The notes under the pieces were generated by a model, which was not told the DNA's origin, searched no databases, and saw nothing but the letters and a program-made list of their open reading frames with translations. Of a DNA stretch of 64,000 bases, positions 58,304-64,000 are shown one piece after another; the first letter of the stretch is position 1; each line of letters opens with the position of its first letter. This stretch comes from Paramacrobiotus metropolitanus. Taxonomy: Eukaryota > Tardigrada > Eutardigrada > Parachela > Macrobiotidae. Where the stretch lies: NCBI RefSeq assembly GCF_019649055.1, contig NW_026570255.1, positions 1,178,001 to 1,242,000 of the forward strand, written 5' to 3'. The translations under genes and the position numbers were made by a program.

Positions 58304-58486
58304 TCGCCGATAATACCCAGTAAATTGCCGTATGAGCTGCGGATGTTGATTGCTGACTGTCTGCAGCGGGAACCTGTATTACGGCCACTGGCTGCTGACC
58401 TCTTAAGCAAACCTTTTTTGACGATGTCTAACGTGCCGCAATGGCCTGATGCGCGCCCGCAGCGAAATGCATGCAGCGTAGATTGA
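58304..58486 (+). pseudogene. Kinase-like gene, tandem copy 2, 3' part
   Basis: Resumes the C-lobe of copy 2 after the transposon: SPIIPSKLPYELR... aligns with SPIIPSDIPNELR of copy 1, continues through LIADCLQREPVLRP and ends PQWPDARPQR plus a short tail before TGA. Joining 46055 to 58308 with one TCGC removed keeps a single frame, proving that 44826-46055 and this piece were one exon. Confidence 0.9.
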
Positions 58487-59496
58487 AAACTTCATTGCAC
58501 CAGTTTACATTGCACTACGCGTACAACTAAACGTAGATGCGGTGTTCATAAGCGAAGCTGCAATAACAGATATTTACTGCGCGTTTGCAGTTTCTGAGTA
58601 TTTTTTTCCTAATGATGCCATACTCTAATGCACGCAGCGTTATTAACGCAAATAACAAAAGTACCAATAGCGGCTGCACTAAACGAAAACTTTGGTTTTT
58701 GAGCACTCGGAAGCACATTTCTATATTGTTTTATGATCATTTTGGAGACAAGATATGATCAGTTATTTATCTGAAAATCATTTGCGCGCTCAACACCCGG
58801 TTGCCAAGACACAAAATAAAAGCGGGAAAAATGCTTGAGCGCGTCGTTGTGTACTTATCAATATTAATACTTAAGGTAGTAAGTAAGCAGACCTCTGCCG
58901 GTTTTAGGACTTTATAAAATGATACAAATGAAAGATTCGCGGGGAACGTCAACAACACGCACAAGTTAGTTTGCCTTTGCTCTTTCCTAACCACTCACAA
59001 AAACAGAACTACTTGCTTATCGTTACTGCGCGTTGATTAATACTGAGGACTAAAATTATTTCGGAAAGTGGCGACGCCATCGGTAATAATCGGCTGAAAC
59101 GTTCTGAAACGGCTCAATTCTGTTACTTAATGCTCATCAGATTGTCGCTGGTTTCTGTTTACTCCTATCAGCTGCCTCTCCCTTCCGCTCTCAACCGGTT
59201 ATCGTTGTGATATTATTATGATGAAATAATGATACAGTAACGCTGCAACAGTGATATAATCGGCTTAATAGAGGAAAGGAGGTTCGGTTATCAACAGAAT
59301 AATCGTTATCGCTCTTTGTGGCGGTTATTAACTGAACAAACACGCGCTGCATTTTGTCCACACATTCGTATGGCGATCGGTAAAGGTTTGGCTGAAGATA
59401 AAACAAGCTGCTGTGGCAAACTGGCAATACTTACGCGTTCATTGAGCCGTGCACATTCAGTGTTGATTAGTCAGATAGTGTATAAACGACAGTATC
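58487..59496. other. Intergenic region between kinase copies 2 and 3
   Basis: No gene seen. Upstream control of copy 3 must lie here, but no TATA box or other site could be supported. Confidence 0.4.
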
Positions 59497-61166
59497 ATGG
59501 CCAGCGAAGCAGTTCCATTACCTCCGCAAATCCCGTATCGCTTAGCAGCAAAGCTTAGTCATAGCGAAAGAGCCGAGGTCTGGCTGGCTCACCGCACGGA
59601 CGGAATTCGACCCGTAGAGATCGCCGTGAAAGAAGTCTATTTGGGTTCTAACCGGGAAATTGCCCACGTGCGGGCCAACTCGATGGACACCGATTTAAGG
59701 CATATCCTTAGTTTCGCTCATCCGAATCTGGTGCGTCATCTGGCACAGTACAATCCTCCGGAGGCCGAACCGAAGATTCTGCCGTATTACATCATCATTA
59801 TGGAATATTGTTCCGGTAAATTGTCTTCGGTCTGTGTTGCGTGCTGATCGTTCGATTCGAATTTATGCTTTAACGCGGGCTTTTGCATCACCTCTGCTAA
59901 TTATGCAGCGTGGAAATCTAATGAGGCTGAGTGCTAAGAGTTATATCATACGTCTCGGCAGCCATATTGCTTATACTAGGAAAGGGCACCTCTGTTGGCT
60001 AGCACTGAAAGACCGAAGCGAAGCAAACCAAATTTTATAAACGGTAGGAGGTGCATGTTTTTAAGTTTATATATTAATTTAAAATTTCCGAATTATTGTT
60101 TTTTGTGTTAAAAAAAACAGTTTTCAAAATTATTTTCTATTATAAATTTTATTCAAAATATGAAGGCATGACCGACGTGACCGACAAAAGTCCTGTTTAT
60201 TTGAACATAGAGGACCTTTGCTTAGCTTCGATCGATAATAATAATTCAATTTTTGCTTTCATTAATCGTAATTTTATATTGAAAGCTAAATAAAACGCAG
60301 AAACAAAAATTATGGCTGCTTTAATCGACCGAAACATTAGGGTTTGACCAAACAAAACATTTTTACAATAACTTTTAGAATTTTTGAAATTTTGTAAGTC
60401 CTCCTAGTGCCAGAACGGATAATATTACGGCCGACATATTATTGATTCTGCGTTTTACTTAGCCTAAAACATAAAATTAGGAACAATGAAAACAAAAATC
60501 ACATAATGACTTACTTAATGGTTATGATTACTCGGCTTATGGATAATTATTTTCTCAGGCGGCGATTTACATGAGGCGTCTCAATTCTACATTCCCGCGC
60601 CACTTATTCAGAATTGGACACGGCAGATTGTCGACGGTTTAGCCTATCTGCACGCCCTGCACTTTGTCCACAGTGAAATAACGGGTAAAAATATTCTGCT
60701 GAGCAGCACGGACTGGAACTCCTGCCAAATGAAGATTGCCAATCTGGACACCACTCAGCGTTTCCAAAGCAATATGGCTCTGGCGAAGGAGATGTCGAAG
60801 AGTGGATACGAGGGCGCCTTCACGTCACCTGAGGGGCTCGTGAGCGGTAATGTCAACCACAAGAGCGATATCTGGAGTTTGGGCTGTGTGCTGCTGGAGA
60901 TGATCAGCGGATCGCCGCGCTTCGTCAAGGAAGTCGACGGGAAACAGGTGGAATCGCAAACGCACCTGATGGCCATGTACTACATCGGTACCGGCGGGTT
61001 GCCGAAAATACCGAAGCAACTGTCGCATGAATTGCGGGCGTTCGTCGTTTATTTTCTGAAACGCGATCCTGTATTACGGCCAATGGCAGCCGAACTCTCG
61101 TACACGAACTTTTTGACGCTGGATAATGTGTCGCAATGGCCTGACTCGCGCCCGCTGCGAAAGTGA
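59497..61166 (+). CDS. Pseudokinase-like gene, tandem copy 3
   Basis: Exon 1 (59497-59815) begins MASEAVPLPPQIPY, the best start of the three copies, and ends at GTAAAT after MEYCSG; exon 2 (60559-61166) follows TTTTCTCAG. The phase-1 join gives SGGDLHEAS. The VAIK lysine is present (EIAVKEV) and there is no Gly-rich loop. HRD is replaced by HSE (FVHSEITGKNILLS), the catalytic-loop Lys by Thr, and DFG by NLD (IANLDTTQRF). SPEG stands for APE; the DIWSLGCVLLEM helix and C-lobe are intact to PDSRPLRK. The reading frame is otherwise undamaged, so it likely encodes a stable non-catalytic protein, perhaps a scaffold or allosteric partner. Confidence 0.8.
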
Positions 61167-61952
61167 TGAAGATTAGACTAGCGACCAGCCTAATTCAGTT
61201 CTTAATAATATTCACACGCGTAATTAAGGTTACAAGCGGTGATAAAAAGAAGAATCGACATAACATGTACCTATTACCTAGATATTTAAAATAGCGTTAG
61301 CAAAGTTTCGGACAATTCTTCACTAGTATCACTACCCAGGTGCAAACAGCGTTATTAACGGAAACCGTTTGCCCCAGGGTATAAAGATTTAGACTGCACT
61401 TGATGAAACTTCCGTTGCGCGCTTTCCAGAACAGTGTTCTGCATTAATTCATATTACTTTGGCAGCCTGTGATCTCTACCCAGTTTTCTGAAAGAACATT
61501 TGTGCGCGCAACTTTCGGTTGATGTGTTATAAAATTAAAGAGGGCCAAAGTGCTACCGAATATTTAAGGTACTGGTTTTATCTGGTCTAGTGAAAGTTTT
61601 GTTGTAAGAAAATCGGCAAACCAATAGTACATATGTAACAAAAAAATTTTCGCTGGTTTCCGGTAGCTCCCATATTGAAATTGCCATTATGCCGTTCTCT
61701 ACAGCCCTGAGTCAGTAATCACGGATGTGCCAGGAAAACATTACCAAGATGGGCCGCGCATATGTGCCATCTCCTAACCACAAGTTCGTTATAGTTTGCG
61801 GCAAGAATGCAAGTTCATAAGTTTGCGGTTCTTTCATTAACAGCTAAAAAAGCTGGAAACTCCTCATATAAGTGAGGCAATCGTTACAAACCGTACCGCA
61901 GACAGATTACGCTACATAAATACGAGTAACTGCTTAAAAACCACAAAAAAAT
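61167..61952. other. Intergenic region between kinase copy 3 and F-box paralogue 2
   Basis: Convergent gene ends face this AT-rich stretch. No further gene or repeat recognised. Confidence 0.45.
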
Positions 61953-63830
61953 TCAGTCAACACAACACGCAGGATCCCGTCCATTAATATATCCGTGGTG
62001 CGCCATTGTCATCTCGTCAATCTTCGACCAACCAAAATAGCCAAATGAGAAAAAAATGATGATTCTCGACAGTTTCTCCGGCTGTGCATCTTCTAGGCCG
62101 TCCACGCACCACTTCTTCCCGTGAAAATGCGTCGATGGACGCGGATCGGCCGATTGCGTAGAACACAGTGTCTGCAAGACAACCTTAGCACAATAGTTAT
62201 CGACGCCAAACAAGAAGGTTGAGGTGGGAATTTACTGTTTTGCAGGCGTTGTTGCGGAACCATTGTGCATCACACCAGGTACTCCGTTGCAAATCGATTA
62301 GGTCCAAGAGGTCTTGCCACTCCCAAGTGGGCGGTGTCGGCAGCCCGGCCTCCAACGCATCCGACACTGCGCCATGGAAACCCGGACCCAGTGGTAGCCG
62401 CGCTCTCGGAAGAATCCGTATCTCCGTACGTCTCCGTTCGATCGTCGTACCCGTAGATGCAAGTTCATGCAACGGCAACACAGATATACAGCGCAATCGG
62501 TCAGATGCTCTGTATCACGCACCAAATTATCGCAAATGGCCAGGAAATCGTCCAGAAGATGAAGACGCCGCATTCCATCCGGGTGGAGCGATGCCGCAGC
62601 CGACTGATGCAAGGGACAACTACGATCAACGACATCGTGGTTAGGCTGCAGATTCAGTCGGAAACCAATCAGGTGCAGGCTGTGTAGCCGGATCCCGGAG
62701 TGCTGCTGCCCCACATAGCGAATCATGTGGTAGAGCAGCAGAACATGGTTGTCTTCGCGCCCATAGTTTATTTTGTAACTCCGCAGTGTCACCACCAGAT
62801 GCTGCGTTCCCGGGTGCAGATGTTTGTACACCGTTGCCAAGTCCACGAATCGCGCCCTTTGCTCCATGAAGCTAGCGCTTTCTTGCGTCAGAATTCGACT
62901 ACGGAGGGCTCCATCATCTGGTTCCACGCGGCACATACCACGAGCATCTTCATTTGTTGGACAGTGTCCAAGTATCCAGCCACAATTCCACCGGCAGCGG
63001 CATCTTGTCGTTGGCTGTCGCTGTCTGGCCGGATAAGTTTGATATTCTGGCCTGCTCTTCCTGCAGATAAGCGACGGCCTCCTGAAAATTGCACAATATG
63101 CAACGCAGTCCATTTGAAGCAAAACCAGATGGATTTGTTAGTACCAAAATCCGCTTGTCCATGTCATCATATCCAGAAGCGTCAAAAGGCATCACGTAGT
63201 CCAAGCGACCATCCACAAGGTCCATCACGGAGACTACATAACCATTGTAATCGTGGTCGTTTAGTCTCTTGATGAGTTCCTGTGCCTTTTCGGTGGAAAA
63301 CGAGAGGAAACCATCGTCTAGCTTCTCAGTGCGTTTGACAATATCCCCGGGACAAATAAGACACTTCAGTGCAGCGTCATCATCGGACACACGATGCCAG
63401 GTTTTCGTCGCTGCCTGACGGAACACCATCCGACGCAGTATCAGTGCTTTGCCAACTGGATAGCGGATGCGTCGGAAGCTGAGAAAATCATTACACGTCA
63501 CTCCGCTGCTCTTCTCTTGCCACTGCAACAAGGCCCCTCGGCAATCCCACTGCGCCTTGCCGCAGCCGAAACTGACAGTTACTCCCGCACCAGGACCTCC
63601 ACGGGAATGTGGGAAGCTTGTTCAGAGTAAACATGAAGGGCGTCGTCTTCGGTCATCGATGTGCGCCAAAAGACGCTACCGAAGGGTACGAATTCCCGTC
63701 GTCGGTTGGGGCAGAGCAGATCGATGAAGAGACCGTTGTCCGACACGTCCACTACCCGCCCGTAGCGCATCATCCCGTCGTCTCCCAGAACTTCCACGCC
63801 GATACAGTTGAGCATGGCGGAATGGAACAT
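61953..63830 (-). pseudogene. F-box protein, paralogue 2, with frameshifts
   Basis: Starts at ATG 63830 with a beta-rich, possibly Tudor/Agenet-like N-terminal region (VEVLGDDGMMRYGRVVDVS). The frame changes near 63590, continues to intron 63144-63082 (63 nt, no stop inside), then the F-box begins MPLPVELWL. Within the F-box the frame changes twice (near 62960 and 62910) while VQQMKMLVVCAAWNQM and then ALRSRIL match paralogue 1. After HLTDC the frame changes again, at the same place as in paralogue 1, best explained by a short intron (a 68-nt GTATAT...GGAG candidate). The last intron is 62235-62172 (64 nt) and the last exon has SADPRPSTHFHGKKWC. The two F-box shifts cannot be introns, so this is either a recent pseudogene or carries base-count errors. 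Confidence 0.65.
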
Positions 63831-64000
63831 TCAGCGGACCGCAAAATTCCGAATCACAGCGTGCACACTTGTTACGATCGTGGATTACGACCGTGGACAC
63901 TGGATAGCGTGGATTGCATGGCTGTATGTATCTTTATGGTTTTGTTGGTGCCGAGTCTGAGCTGTATGGTTTATGATCATATTTGTGCGGGACATTTATG
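63831..64000. other. Upstream region of F-box paralogue 2
   Basis: The first 170 bases upstream of the F-box ATG. No promoter element could be supported. Confidence 0.3.

Overview
The window is animal nuclear DNA. Spliced genes, very short introns (41-64 nt in several genes), GC-richer exons in AT-rich intergenic DNA, and a dense load of transposons point to a compact invertebrate genome. The family content (lineage-expanded F-box genes, tandem divergent kinases, TSP1 and kelch proteins) would fit an ecdysozoan such as a tardigrade, but nothing in the sequence proves the species.

Layout: 1-8 kb is mostly gene-poor, with one apparently intact non-LTR retrotransposon ORF (minus, 1881-4745) of the zinc-finger/RT/restriction-like-endonuclease type. 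A broken kelch-like exon lies at 8.3 kb. A 5'-truncated Ty3/gypsy-type provirus with an envelope-like gene occupies 9.2-15.3 kb (minus) and is inactivated by stops, frameshifts and an internal deletion that removes the RT active site. An inverted pair of 117-bp minisatellite elements (17.1 and 21.4 kb), a kelch-repeat gene (minus, 21.7-22.7 kb) and a cluster of non-autonomous TIR elements (24-27.5 kb) follow. An F-box gene (plus, 31.7-32.9 kb) and a four-exon secreted TSP1-repeat protein (minus, 34.1-38.3 kb) come next.

From 41.7 to 61.2 kb lie three tandem paralogues of a protein-kinase-like gene, all plus strand, all with one intron at the same codon. The first keeps HRD and a DLG triad; the second and third have lost catalytic residues. 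The second copy is split by a 12,248-bp DNA transposon (46056-58303). Its ends are perfect terminal inverted repeats flanked by a TCGC target duplication, and removing the element plus one TCGC restores the kinase reading frame. The element encodes a spliced integrase-type (DDE) transposase with an H2C2 zinc module and a GPY/F-like tail, then a Ulp1-type cysteine protease and a PHD finger. This gene set and the 4-bp duplication match Ginger-type cut-and-paste elements. Most unusual are long arrays of a 42-bp repeat just inside both ends (about 24 units left, about 90 right, in opposite orientation). Each unit contains a near copy of the terminal motif.

The right end (62-63.8 kb, minus) holds a second F-box paralogue with several frameshifts. 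The two F-box genes share intron positions, including one conserved frame change after a Thr-Asp-Cys motif. No tRNA, rRNA or CRISPR array was recognised.
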